Shown here piece after piece: positions 21,156-30,052 of a stretch of DNA of 50,146 nucleotides. The stretch's first letter is position 1. Every line of letters begins with the position of its first letter. Source of the DNA: Flavobacteriales bacterium (GTDB lineage: Bacteria; Bacteroidota; Bacteroidia; Flavobacteriales; Flavobacteriaceae); assembly GCA_027065715.1 (NCBI GenBank), contig JAMONO010000027.1, positions 1-50,146 on the forward strand. The letters run 5' to 3'. A program made the translations under genes and the position numbers. A model generated the notes under the pieces. That model did no database searches and was not told the DNA's origin. It was given only the letters and a program-made list of their open reading frames with translations.

Positions 21156-21484
21156 TGAAAACTTTACCCGAAAAGGTATATTATCGTATCAACGAATTAG
21201 CCGATGCCTTTGACTTAAAACCTTCGGTGTTACGCTACTGGCAAAAAGAATTTTCGTTTTTAATCAAACCGAAAAAAAATGCCAAAGGCGAAAGCCTTTT
21301 TACGCAAAAAGATGTCGAAAATTTTAAGTTGATTTACCATTTGGTTAAAGAAAACAAATACAAACTCGAAGGAGCCAAGAAAAAATTACGCACCGAACGT
21401 CAAAAAATAAGTAAGAATATAAACGTAATTGAGCGTTTGGTAAACATAAAACAGCAGTTGATAAAAATACGGGATAACTTATAG
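21155..21484 (+). CDS. MerR family transcriptional regulator
   Basis: YYRINELADAFDLKPSVLRYWQKEFSFLIKPKKNAKGESLFTQKDVENFKLIYHL; start overlaps the M23 stop. Confidence 0.88.
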   Translation: MKTLPEKVYYRINELADAFDLKPSVLRYWQKEFSFLIKPKKNAKGESLFTQKDVENFKLIYHLVKENKYKLEGAKKKLRTERQKISKNINVIERLVNIKQQLIKIRDNL

Positions 21485-21529
21485 GTATTTTTTAATATCT
21501 TTGTTGCACAATCTAAAATTAAAATAGTT

Positions 21530-22120
21530 ATGAAAAAACTTTTAACTGCCTTAGCTCCTTTTTTAGCCATAGCCTTTTTGTTATATGTAACCGTAGGTCG
21601 CTACTATAACAATGCCATTGTTTATCAAGAAGATGCCAAAACCGCTTGGTCAAAAGTCGAAAGTGCTTATCAACGACGAGCCGATTTGATACCCAATTTG
21701 GTCAATACCGTTAAAGGATACGCCAAACACGAAAAAGAAACCTTGGAAGCCGTTATAAAAGCTCGTGCCGCTGCTACCCAAACCAAGATTGATCCTACCA
21801 ATATAACACCCGAACAATTGGCACAGTTTCAACAAGCCCAACAAGGTTTAAGCGGAGCCCTGTCCCGTTTGTTGGTTACCGTTGAAAAATATCCCGAATT
21901 AAAAGCCGATAAACATTTTCTCGAATTACAAAGTCAATTGGAAGGAACCGAAAACCGTATAAAAGTCGAAAGAGACCGGTTTAACGATGCGGTAAATGTT
22001 TACAATATACACATTAAAAAATTCCCCGGACGCTTATTTGCCGGTTTATTCGGATTTAAAGAAATGGCACGTTTTTCAAGCGAAAAAGGCGCCGAAAAAG
22101 CACCCAAAGTCGAATTTTAA
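21530..22120 (+). CDS. lemA: LemA family protein
   Basis: YQRRADLIPNLVNTVKGYAKHEKETLEAVIKARAAA, ELQSQLEGTENRIKVERDRFNDAVNVYN. Confidence 0.95.
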   Translation: MKKLLTALAPFLAIAFLLYVTVGRYYNNAIVYQEDAKTAWSKVESAYQRRADLIPNLVNTVKGYAKHEKETLEAVIKARAAATQTKIDPTNITPEQLAQFQQAQQGLSGALSRLLVTVEKYPELKADKHFLELQSQLEGTENRIKVERDRFNDAVNVYNIHIKKFPGRLFAGLFGFKEMARFSSEKGAEKAPKVEF

Positions 22121-22557
22121 TGACAACCGGACAGTTTTTAACACCGCAACAAGAACAACGTATTATAAAAGCAATTCAAACAGCCGAAAAAAATACTTCG
22201 GGTGAAATACGTGTTCACTTAGAATCAAAAAACAAAGAAAAACCTTCGATGCCTTATGTCGAATCGGTTTTTGACCGGATAGGTATGACCCAAACCAAAG
22301 ATCGAAACGGAGTTTTGTTTTATGTCGATATAAAACACAAAGTTTTTACCGTTTTGGGTGATAAAGGTATCGATGCCAAAGTGCCGCCCGATTTTTGGCA
22401 AGATGTAAAAAAAGAGGTGTTGAAGCACTTTAAAACAGGAGATTATACACTGGGGTTGGAACGTGGCATCTTAATGGTTGGCAAAAAGCTCAAAAACTTT
22501 TTTCCATACCAAAATGATGATGTCAATGAACTTCCTGACGAAATTTCAAAAAACTGA
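22120..22557 (+). CDS. TPM domain protein
   Basis: IIKAIQTAEKNTSGEIRVHLESK, NGVLFYVDIKHKVFTVLGDKGIDAKVP; overlaps the lemA stop (TAATG). Confidence 0.85.
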   Translation: MTTGQFLTPQQEQRIIKAIQTAEKNTSGEIRVHLESKNKEKPSMPYVESVFDRIGMTQTKDRNGVLFYVDIKHKVFTVLGDKGIDAKVPPDFWQDVKKEVLKHFKTGDYTLGLERGILMVGKKLKNFFPYQNDDVNELPDEISKN

Positions 22558-22560
22558 TTC

Positions 22561-23376
22561 ATGTCAAAACTGAAATTTATTGTTCTATTTTTTGTAATAT
22601 ATTCCGGTTTTTTGTCCATGTCCGGACAAGATCGTTATATGTTGGCACCGGTGCCTAAATTGGTCATTGAAAAAGACGGTTTGCCTCAAAAACCAACCTT
22701 GCAACAGCAACAAACCGTTTCGGTATATGATTATGCGCACATGCTAACCGATGCCGAACGCAAAAAACTGCAAGAAAAAATCAGTAAATACAACGACTCT
22801 ACTTCTACTCAAATAGTTATTGCCACCATAAAAAAACTCAATGACGATATTTCGTTATATGCTACCGAATGGGCTCATAAGTGGGGTATCGGTCAAAAAA
22901 ACAAAGGTAACGGAATATTCATTCTCATATCGCGTGACGATCACAAAATAACCATCCGAACCGGTTACGGAGTAGAACATTTGCTAACCGACGCACTGTC
23001 GAGACGTATTATTGAACGCGACATTATCCCTTATTTTAAACAAGGAAAATTTTATGAAGGACTGAATGCCGCTTTGGATACCATTCAAAAAATATTGTCG
23101 GGTGAATTTACCAATGATACGAGCGATTCCGAATCGTGGCCTTTTTGGGCTGTATTTTTATTTATTTTTTTCATGATTATTATTATTGCTTTGGTTTTTG
23201 GAAATTCATCAGGAAGTTCTGGAAGTTCGTCCGGTGGCGGTCCTATTATTTATACCAGTAGTGGTAGCAGCAGCTCGTGGGGAAGCAGTTCGGGAAGCAG
23301 TAGCTTTGGCGGTGGCTTTTCGGGCGGATTTGGCGGCGGCGGATTTGGCGGTGGCGGTGCTACCGGAAGTTGGTAA
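22561..23376 (+). CDS. TPM domain protein with Ser/Gly-rich C-terminal tail
   Basis: VYDYAHMLTDAERKKLQEKISKYNDSTSTQIVIATI, NGIFILISRDDHKITIRTGYGVE, one TM, tail ending GGGGFGGGGATGSW. Confidence 0.9.
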   Translation: MSKLKFIVLFFVIYSGFLSMSGQDRYMLAPVPKLVIEKDGLPQKPTLQQQQTVSVYDYAHMLTDAERKKLQEKISKYNDSTSTQIVIATIKKLNDDISLYATEWAHKWGIGQKNKGNGIFILISRDDHKITIRTGYGVEHLLTDALSRRIIERDIIPYFKQGKFYEGLNAALDTIQKILSGEFTNDTSDSESWPFWAVFLFIFFMIIIIALVFGNSSGSSGSSSGGGPIIYTSSGSSSSWGSSSGSSSFGGGFSGGFGGGGFGGGGATGSW

Positions 23377-23379
23377 CTA

Positions 23380-23844
23380 TTACAATAAATCTTTTCTTTT
23401 TATTTCGACACCTTTTAACGACAGGAAGGAACCGTTTTGTTTGATTTCGCGTGCAAAATCCAATATGGTTTGATTTTGAAATTTATTCCACAAAGCATCT
23501 TTAAACGGAGCAACTATGTGATGAACCGGACACGGATTTTCGTCGCTGCATCGAGGCAATCCCAAAAAACAACCCTCAAAAATATTCTCATTTTCAATTT
23601 CTTTTAATATCGAATTGATATTATTTTGCATATTTTGCGGTGTCATAAAAAAACCGCCTTTGGGTCCTTTGGTTGATGAAATAACACCGGCTTTAGCCAG
23701 TTGTTGTAGCAATTTGGCTATAAATGACAAAGGAATTTCGAGTTCTTCGGCAATTTGTTTTGAACCGTATTTTTTGTGGTAAGAACTGTTTTCGGCCAAA
23801 AATAAAACCGCTCTTATGGCATATTTGGAAGCATTGGATAACAT
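23380..23844 (-). CDS. Rrf2 family transcriptional regulator
   Basis: MLSNASKYAIRAVLFLAENS...KQIAEELEIPLSFIAKLLQQLAKAGVISSTKGPKGGF; CFLGLPRCSDENPC cysteines. Confidence 0.92.
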   Translation of the reverse strand: MLSNASKYAIRAVLFLAENSSYHKKYGSKQIAEELEIPLSFIAKLLQQLAKAGVISSTKGPKGGFFMTPQNMQNNINSILKEIENENIFEGCFLGLPRCSDENPCPVHHIVAPFKDALWNKFQNQTILDFAREIKQNGSFLSLKGVEIKRKDLL

Positions 23845-23959
23845 AAATGGATATTTTAAGGTAAAAATAACAAAAACAATAAAAGACCAATTGATATTTT
23901 ATAGTTTTGTCAAATATTTTTCAACTAATTAATGTATATTTGTTGTAAAAGCTTTTGGT

Positions 23960-24607
23960 ATGCAAAAGGATTTAAGTAATTATCGAAAAATATATAGGCG
24001 TGCCGAATTGGACGAAAGTACGGTTCCGGATAATCCGTTGGAACTCTTTCGAGATTGGTTTGTCGACGCCGAAAAAAATGAAGATTGTATAGAAGTCAAT
24101 GCCATGAGTTTGGCTACAAACGGCTTGGACGGTTACCCGCGTATCAGAGTGGTTTTGCTTAAAAAATTTACATGGGAAGGTTTTGTTTTTTATACCAATT
24201 ACAATAGCGAAAAAGGTAAAGCCATTGCATATAATCCCAAAGTATCGTTGGCGTTTTTTTGGCCTAAAATGGAAAGACAAATAAAAATAAAGGGTATGGC
24301 TGAAAAATTGCCCGTAAATTTATCTGACGGATATTTTGAACAACGTCCGCGTGGCAGTCAAATAGGCGCTTGGGCATCACCACAAAGCGAAGTCATACCT
24401 CATAAACAATTTTTGCAACAACGATACGCCGAATTTGAAAAAAAATTTGAAGGCAATGAAGTGCCGCGCCCCAATCATTGGGGCGGATATTTGGTCAAAC
24501 CGGTCGAAATTGAATTTTGGCAAGGACGCCCCAACAGGCTACACGACCGCATACGATACCGTTTGCAAGATGATTATACTTGGAAAATAGAACGTTTGGG
24601 TAGCTAA
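23960..24607 (+). CDS. pdxH: Pyridoxamine 5'-phosphate oxidase
   Basis: PRIRVVLLKKFTWEGFVFYTNYNSEKGKAI, EFWQGRPNRLHDRIRY. Confidence 0.95.
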   Translation: MQKDLSNYRKIYRRAELDESTVPDNPLELFRDWFVDAEKNEDCIEVNAMSLATNGLDGYPRIRVVLLKKFTWEGFVFYTNYNSEKGKAIAYNPKVSLAFFWPKMERQIKIKGMAEKLPVNLSDGYFEQRPRGSQIGAWASPQSEVIPHKQFLQQRYAEFEKKFEGNEVPRPNHWGGYLVKPVEIEFWQGRPNRLHDRIRYRLQDDYTWKIERLGS

Positions 24608-25842
24608 TTGTTTAACAAGGCAACAACCGAAATAACCAAAAAACCCATGGCTGTCATAATCAAATAAACAGGCATTACCAAAAACAATACTTTTCCTGTT
24701 GTTTTTAGAAAATTCTGTTTGTAAAAAACTTCAAAACTTTTAACAATATAATATACAAACCACAAATTTGCCGTTATGCTAAATATCAAACCGGTTGCTT
24801 TGGGAAGAAGTTCCATTATTAAACCTGTCAAAAGTAGCAAGAAATAGACACTTTGTAAATAGAAAACAAAAATTAAAGTTTCGGTATAAGAGTGAGCCTT
24901 TTTATAGTATAACAAATAAACCCACAACGAAAAAACAGGTAAAACAAAAAATAATCCGATACTGATTTTTGACATAACGGCTTGTTTATATTGCCTTTGG
25001 TTTTGCTTGGTTGTAAAAAGTGTTTTTAAACGACGAGGAAAAGCAATAGCCAATCTGTTTTGCCAATTGTCATTGATTTGCAAATAATGTGCTATATCTT
25101 TTTCTTCCATGTATTTGTATGGTTCGTTGGTTACTAATCCCGACAGTTCGGCAATTTTTTTTAAAAAAGACATTTTTTCAAATTCCAAATTGTTTTTTAA
25201 TGCCGGATAATAATAATCAATATGTTTTCCTTTTAAATACTGATACAACAAACTTTCAAAGGTGTAATCATTGTGCGAAAAACTTTGATTGGTAAAACTG
25301 AAACTATTGCTTATTTTGCCGGAATTAACTTGCAAAATCTTGTTTATCAAACTGTCTTTTTGTTTATTGTTAAGAGTATCGGATTGCAGTTTTTGACAAA
25401 ATTGAATTTCTTTGTCCAAACTATCCAATTTTTGAACGAACCTTTGTTCTATTTGTCGGGGAATTGCCAAACTGTCATTTATACTTGTATTGATATTGAT
25501 AAAAGAAGGTTTATCTTTGACCGACAACATATTGATAAGTCCCGAAAATAAAAAATAAATAAGGCTCACTTGCAACAAAAAACGAAACGGATTGCTGTAT
25601 CGTACCCTTTTGCCTTGTATATATTCCAAAGGAACTTTACCGGGATTTTTTAACAAATTAGTAAGGGTTTGCCATATTTTGTTGTCAAAATTAAAAAAGT
25701 TGTCCAGCATATTTTGAAAAAACAATTGTATGCTCAATGGACGAATGTCATTTTTTTGTCCGCAATACGGACAATAATTTTCATCACCTTTTAGAGGGTA
25801 ACCGCAATTGTAACATTTTATGTCTTTTTTTATTTTTAACAT
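24604..25842 (-). CDS. DUF3667-like zinc-ribbon membrane protein
   Basis: CYNCGYPLKGDENYCPYCGQKN near the N-terminus followed by multiple TM segments; likely start MLKIKKD at 25842. Confidence 0.65.
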   Translation of the reverse strand: MLKIKKDIKCYNCGYPLKGDENYCPYCGQKNDIRPLSIQLFFQNMLDNFFNFDNKIWQTLTNLLKNPGKVPLEYIQGKRVRYSNPFRFLLQVSLIYFLFSGLINMLSVKDKPSFININTSINDSLAIPRQIEQRFVQKLDSLDKEIQFCQKLQSDTLNNKQKDSLINKILQVNSGKISNSFSFTNQSFSHNDYTFESLLYQYLKGKHIDYYYPALKNNLEFEKMSFLKKIAELSGLVTNEPYKYMEEKDIAHYLQINDNWQNRLAIAFPRRLKTLFTTKQNQRQYKQAVMSKISIGLFFVLPVFSLWVYLLYYKKAHSYTETLIFVFYLQSVYFLLLLTGLIMELLPKATGLIFSITANLWFVYYIVKSFEVFYKQNFLKTTGKVLFLVMPVYLIMTAMGFLVISVVALLNN

Positions 25843-26076
25843 GACATAAATATACCAAAATATCATAAATTATTTTAATAATTGTTTAATTTTTTTAATC
25901 TCTCGGATTATTGAGAGGCTTGATTTATTAAAAAAAGGCAAAAAACATTGATTAACAGATTAACTAATACCAAAGACAAACAATAGGAGGATTGATAAAA
26001 ATATCTTATCTTTACCCTCGAAAAGCGTTCATTGAAAAAGTCCATTGAGGTCAAAAAAAACCGAAAAAAAGCATAA

Positions 26077-27048
26077 AGGAGTTATAGATATGGGTTTAAC
26101 GGCATGGAGAAAGATGATGAAGTCAAAGGTGTTGGAAACAGCTTAAATTTTGGTAGCAGAACCATTTACGACCCGAGATTAGGGCGATTTAATTCCGTAG
26201 ATCCACGAGCACGACAATACCCAAGCATGTCGCCTTATGTTTATGCCTCAGACAATCCACTATATTACAATGATGAAGATGGTGAAGGTCCAATACCTTT
26301 TAGATTAAAAGACTTACTTACTGAAAATTCATCTTACCTTACAGGTTTATTGGCAGGAATTGGTGATGGAATAATTGAAACCATAGATTTAGTTGCCGGT
26401 ATGGCACAAACTTCTAATGCTTTTAATCCAATTTTTAATCCCATATTTTTCTTTTCTGATGAAGCCAAAAAAATAAGAAGCGAAGCAATGGAAACAGCCA
26501 AAATGGCTTTAAATGCTTTAACCAATGAAGATTTAAGAAATAAGATTTGGACAAACATCAAAAAAGAATTTGGCGAATGGCTTGACCAAACAACCTTTCA
26601 AGGCACAGCAGCCGAAGCGGGCTACCAACACGGTAAGCTAATTTTTGACGGACTAACGGCACTTGTTGGAGTAAGTGAAGTTAAATACCTGTTAAAAACG
26701 GGTGAGTTCTCTTTAAGTGGAAAGAAATTATTAGGGGTATGGAAAAAGGCAAAAAAGTCGTTTAAAACTGCTGCATTAAATGAATTAAAAAACTTTTTAA
26801 AATTAAATGCAGGAGAATCTATTGATGTTATCAAAAAAAGATTAAAAAGTTCGATAAAATCACACACTAAACAAATAGAGAAACATAAAAAATGGTTAAT
26901 AAATCCTAAATTAAAATATGGTGATAAATGGGATAAATTTTCAGAACAACATAAAAAAAATATAATACACCATTGGAAAGAAGATATTAGAAGAAATAAA
27001 GAATATAAAAAAGTAAAAGAACAGGCATTAAAAGAATTAAATAATTAA
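26077..27048 (+). pseudogene. Orphan RHS repeat-associated core tip with C-terminal candidate toxin domain; ATG ORF 26104-27048
   Basis: After TAA at 26074-26076 the frame reads RSYRYGFNGMEKDDEVKGVGNSLNFGSRTIYDPRLGRFNSVDPRARQYPSMSPYVYASDNPLYYNDEDGE, the RHS core signature; no N-terminal RHS repeats upstream. Confidence 0.8.
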
Positions 27049-27050
27049 AA

Positions 27051-27302
27051 ATGGAAAATACAGATTATAAATTATTATTATTTGAAATAATTTCTGCACT
27101 TAAAGATAAAGCATTATATTTAAAAAATATAAATGCTAATAATTACGATAGCTCATATTATGAAGGTATGAAATTTGCATACCATATTACATTAGATACT
27201 ATAAAAGAATACCTTAATAATTACAGTGTTGATGAAGAAATATTTGGATTAAAAGATTTTGATCCAAAAGAAATTTTGGATTATAAACCAATAAGCAAAT
27301 GA
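27051..27302 (+). CDS. Small acidic protein, candidate immunity protein
   Basis: 83 aa, starts 2 nt after the RHS-CT stop codon, strongly AT-rich. Confidence 0.55.
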   Translation: MENTDYKLLLFEIISALKDKALYLKNINANNYDSSYYEGMKFAYHITLDTIKEYLNNYSVDEEIFGLKDFDPKEILDYKPISK

Positions 27303-27709
27303 AATTATTTGTAACTATAACATTATTAATTTTACAATATATATTATCCGCCCAAAGCGTATATGATGCGTTAATAGAAAAAACGCAAACGGTTGCACAA
27401 TCGCAAGTAATGATAAGTCAAATCTTGTCTTATTATGCCAAACAAAGACCGGATGTACCCCAAAAAGTATGGCAAGAAATACAATCGGAAATTAACTATC
27501 AATCATTTGTAACGGAAGTAAAAGAAATATACCGCCAATATTATACAGAAACCGAAGCGCAAGAAATCATAGATACCATAGACCAATACGGGATAAATGC
27601 CGTTACATATAAACCCGAAATAACAGAAGCAATGTATGAATTGGGCAGAAAATTTGGTAAGCAAATAGGCGAACACGTAAAAGAAAAGTTAAAAGAATTA
27701 GGATATTAA
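27299..27709 (+). CDS. Secreted DUF2059-like protein
   Basis: Signal peptide; YRQYYTETEAQEIIDTIDQYGINAVTYKPEITEAMYELGRKFGKQIGE; ATG overlaps the preceding TGA. Confidence 0.55.
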   Translation: MKLFVTITLLILQYILSAQSVYDALIEKTQTVAQSQVMISQILSYYAKQRPDVPQKVWQEIQSEINYQSFVTEVKEIYRQYYTETEAQEIIDTIDQYGINAVTYKPEITEAMYELGRKFGKQIGEHVKEKLKELGY

Positions 27710-27717
27710 AAAAAAAC

Positions 27718-27753
27718 CGCCCCCAATCCCCAACTATGTTGGGGAGGGAGGGG
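27718..27753. repeat. GC-rich imperfect hairpin with perfect core CCCCAAC-TAT-GTTGGGG
   Basis: GCCCCCAATCCCCAACTATGTTGGGGAGGGAGGGGC, conspicuous in an AT-rich context. Confidence 0.6.
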
Positions 27754-28001
27754 CATATTTTTATTATGAGCTACCCATTTTATCTAAAAAACTTTTACAA
27801 GAGCTTTACGCATCACATAGCATAACACCTCGCCGCTGTCGCTCCTTTACGGGGATTGTATGCTTAGGCACTGTATTACGTTTCAATGGGTATATCTCGA
27901 AGCATAAGGGACGTCGATTTATCGGTCTGTTTTTCTCAAAACTTCGTCATAAAATAGCAAAAAACCCGATAATAAAGTAAAAATATTTTAGTCTAACTGT
28001 C

Positions 28002-28523
28002 TTATTGTAATAATTTTCGTAAACAATAGACGGAAAAATTAAAAAAAGGCACATTTTTTTTGTATTGACGGTATGCTTCACCAAATTTTTTTTCGGCTTC
28101 GGGTTCTTCGACCAATTTTATCATGATAAACATAAAAAACATTTCCAAAGGCGCCAATATCACGATAAAAAACGGACTACCCAGCAACAGCGCAAAGGCC
28201 AAGGGAAAAAACATTAAACCCAAGTGCATGGGATGTCGCATGCAGCCATACAATCCGGTTGTTACCAGTTTGTTGGTTTGCAACCGCGAAATATTTCCCT
28301 CTCTACCCATACGGGCTAAATATCGACCTGTATTGCGACTGGCTTTTAATACCATGCGAAGCAAAATATAACCGGGAATAAGAGTAACAATGTGAAATTG
28401 CAGGCTGTTGAACAGCGAATAAAAATAAATTTTGTCCAAATAAATACTCACCAGTGCACCGCCAATGAGCATCACAAACCATACAACGATACGAAAAATG
28501 TTGCCTTTGTCTAATTTAATCAT
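28002..28523 (-). CDS. Isoprenylcysteine methyltransferase/NnrU-like membrane protein
   Basis: TTGLYGCMRHPMHLGLMFFPLAFALLLGSPFF, EEPEAEKKFGEAYRQYKKNVPFF. Confidence 0.75.
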   Translation of the reverse strand: MIKLDKGNIFRIVVWFVMLIGGALVSIYLDKIYFYSLFNSLQFHIVTLIPGYILLRMVLKASRNTGRYLARMGREGNISRLQTNKLVTTGLYGCMRHPMHLGLMFFPLAFALLLGSPFFIVILAPLEMFFMFIMIKLVEEPEAEKKFGEAYRQYKKNVPFFNFSVYCLRKLLQ

Positions 28524-28709
28524 AATTTTCGGAGGTGTTTATTGTTATTTTATTTATTTTTTTTTAGACTGATAATCAAATTGTTATATAATATATTTAT
28601 GAATATTTGACATAAGCAAATGAAATTGCTTTTATTATTTTAATCGGCAAAAATATCATATATTTGCCGGTAACAAAATTAATCGATTTTCTTTGAAAAA
28701 ACATTTTAT

Positions 28710-29993
28710 ATGAGTGATAAAAAATTAGCCGTTATAGGTTTGGGTTATGTAGGTTTGCCTTTGGCGGTGGCTTTTGCTTCAAAGTACAAAGTAACCGGAT
28801 TTGATATAAATACTCAAAGAGTAAACGAACTCAAACAAGGAATGGACAGCACTTTGGAAGTAGAACAAGATTTGTTAAAAAGCGTTTTGGTTAATGATTA
28901 TGACCGCAAAGGGCTATCATTGACTGACGATTTGCAAGATATTGCCGATGCTCAAATTTATATCATAACGGTTCCAACGCCTATTGACAAACATAAAATT
29001 CCGGATTTAACACCACTCTACAAAGCCAGTGAAAGTGTTGGGAAGATTTTGAAAAAAGGCGATATCGTTATATACGAATCAACTGTTTTTCCGGGGGCAA
29101 CCGAAGAAGAGTGTATTCCTATTTTGGAAAAACAATCGGGATTGCGTTTTAATATCGATTTTTTTGCAGGTTATTCTCCCGAACGTATCAATCCGGGTGA
29201 TAAGGAACGAACCGTAACCAAAATATTAAAAGTTACTTCGGGTTCGACTCCCGAAATTGCCGATGAAATTGACCGGTTATACCAAAGTGTAATTGAAGCG
29301 GGCACTCATAAAGCTTCTTCGATAAAGGTAGCCGAAGCCGCCAAAGTTATTGAAAATGCCCAACGCGACATCAATATTGCTTTTGTCAATGAACTTTCCA
29401 AAATTTTTAGGTTAATGAACATAGATACCATTGAAGTTTTGGAAGCTGCCGGTACCAAATGGAATTTCTTGCCGTTTCGCCCCGGTTTGGTTGGCGGACA
29501 TTGCATAGGGATTGACCCGTATTATCTGGCACACAAAGCCAAAGAATATGATTATAATCCCGAAATTATCTTGGCAGGACGTCGTATGAATGACAGTATG
29601 GGACAGTTTGTAGCACAAGAAACGGTTAAAGCCATGCTCAAAAAAGATATCAAAGTAAAAGGTGCCAAAGTTTTGGTTTTGGGAATAACTTTTAAAGAAA
29701 ATTGTCCCGATATTCGCAATTCGAGAGCAATTGACGTTGTTCGTGAATTGCAAGACTATCAAATGGAAGTCGATGTATATGATCCATGGGCTTCACCACA
29801 AGAAGTTAAAAACGAATACGGATTGGATTTGATCGCGGACATTAAACCCGAACAAAAATATGATGCCGTATTGGCAGTAGTGGCACACAACGAATTTAAA
29901 AGCATGGATTTGAAACAATATGTTCGCCCCAAAGCTTTGATATACGATGTAAAAGCCATTTACCCGAAAGAAATGAGTGATATGCGTTTATAA
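28710..29993 (+). CDS. UDP-glucose/UDP-N-acetyl-hexosamine dehydrogenase (TviB/WbpA-like)
   Basis: KLAVIGLGYVGLPLAVAF, ITVPTPIDKHKIPDLTPL, SPERINPGD, GLVGGHCIGIDPYYLAHKA, FKENCPDIRNSR. Confidence 0.93.
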   Translation: MSDKKLAVIGLGYVGLPLAVAFASKYKVTGFDINTQRVNELKQGMDSTLEVEQDLLKSVLVNDYDRKGLSLTDDLQDIADAQIYIITVPTPIDKHKIPDLTPLYKASESVGKILKKGDIVIYESTVFPGATEEECIPILEKQSGLRFNIDFFAGYSPERINPGDKERTVTKILKVTSGSTPEIADEIDRLYQSVIEAGTHKASSIKVAEAAKVIENAQRDINIAFVNELSKIFRLMNIDTIEVLEAAGTKWNFLPFRPGLVGGHCIGIDPYYLAHKAKEYDYNPEIILAGRRMNDSMGQFVAQETVKAMLKKDIKVKGAKVLVLGITFKENCPDIRNSRAIDVVRELQDYQMEVDVYDPWASPQEVKNEYGLDLIADIKPEQKYDAVLAVVAHNEFKSMDLKQYVRPKALIYDVKAIYPKEMSDMRL

Positions 29994-30013
29994 AATATTT
30001 TGTAATTTCTTAT

Positions 30014-30052
30014 AAAAAGCTTATTATTCTTTTTTTGAATAATAAGCTTTTT
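30014..30052. terminator. Bidirectional terminator between convergent genes
   Basis: AAAAAGCTTATTATTC-ttttttt-GAATAATAAGCTTTTT, perfect 16-bp stem. Confidence 0.8.

Noticed and set aside
23200-23373. Short GGAAGT/GGCGG repeats, considered as a tandem array
   Set aside because: Codon-level low complexity encoding the Ser/Gly tail typical of TPM proteins
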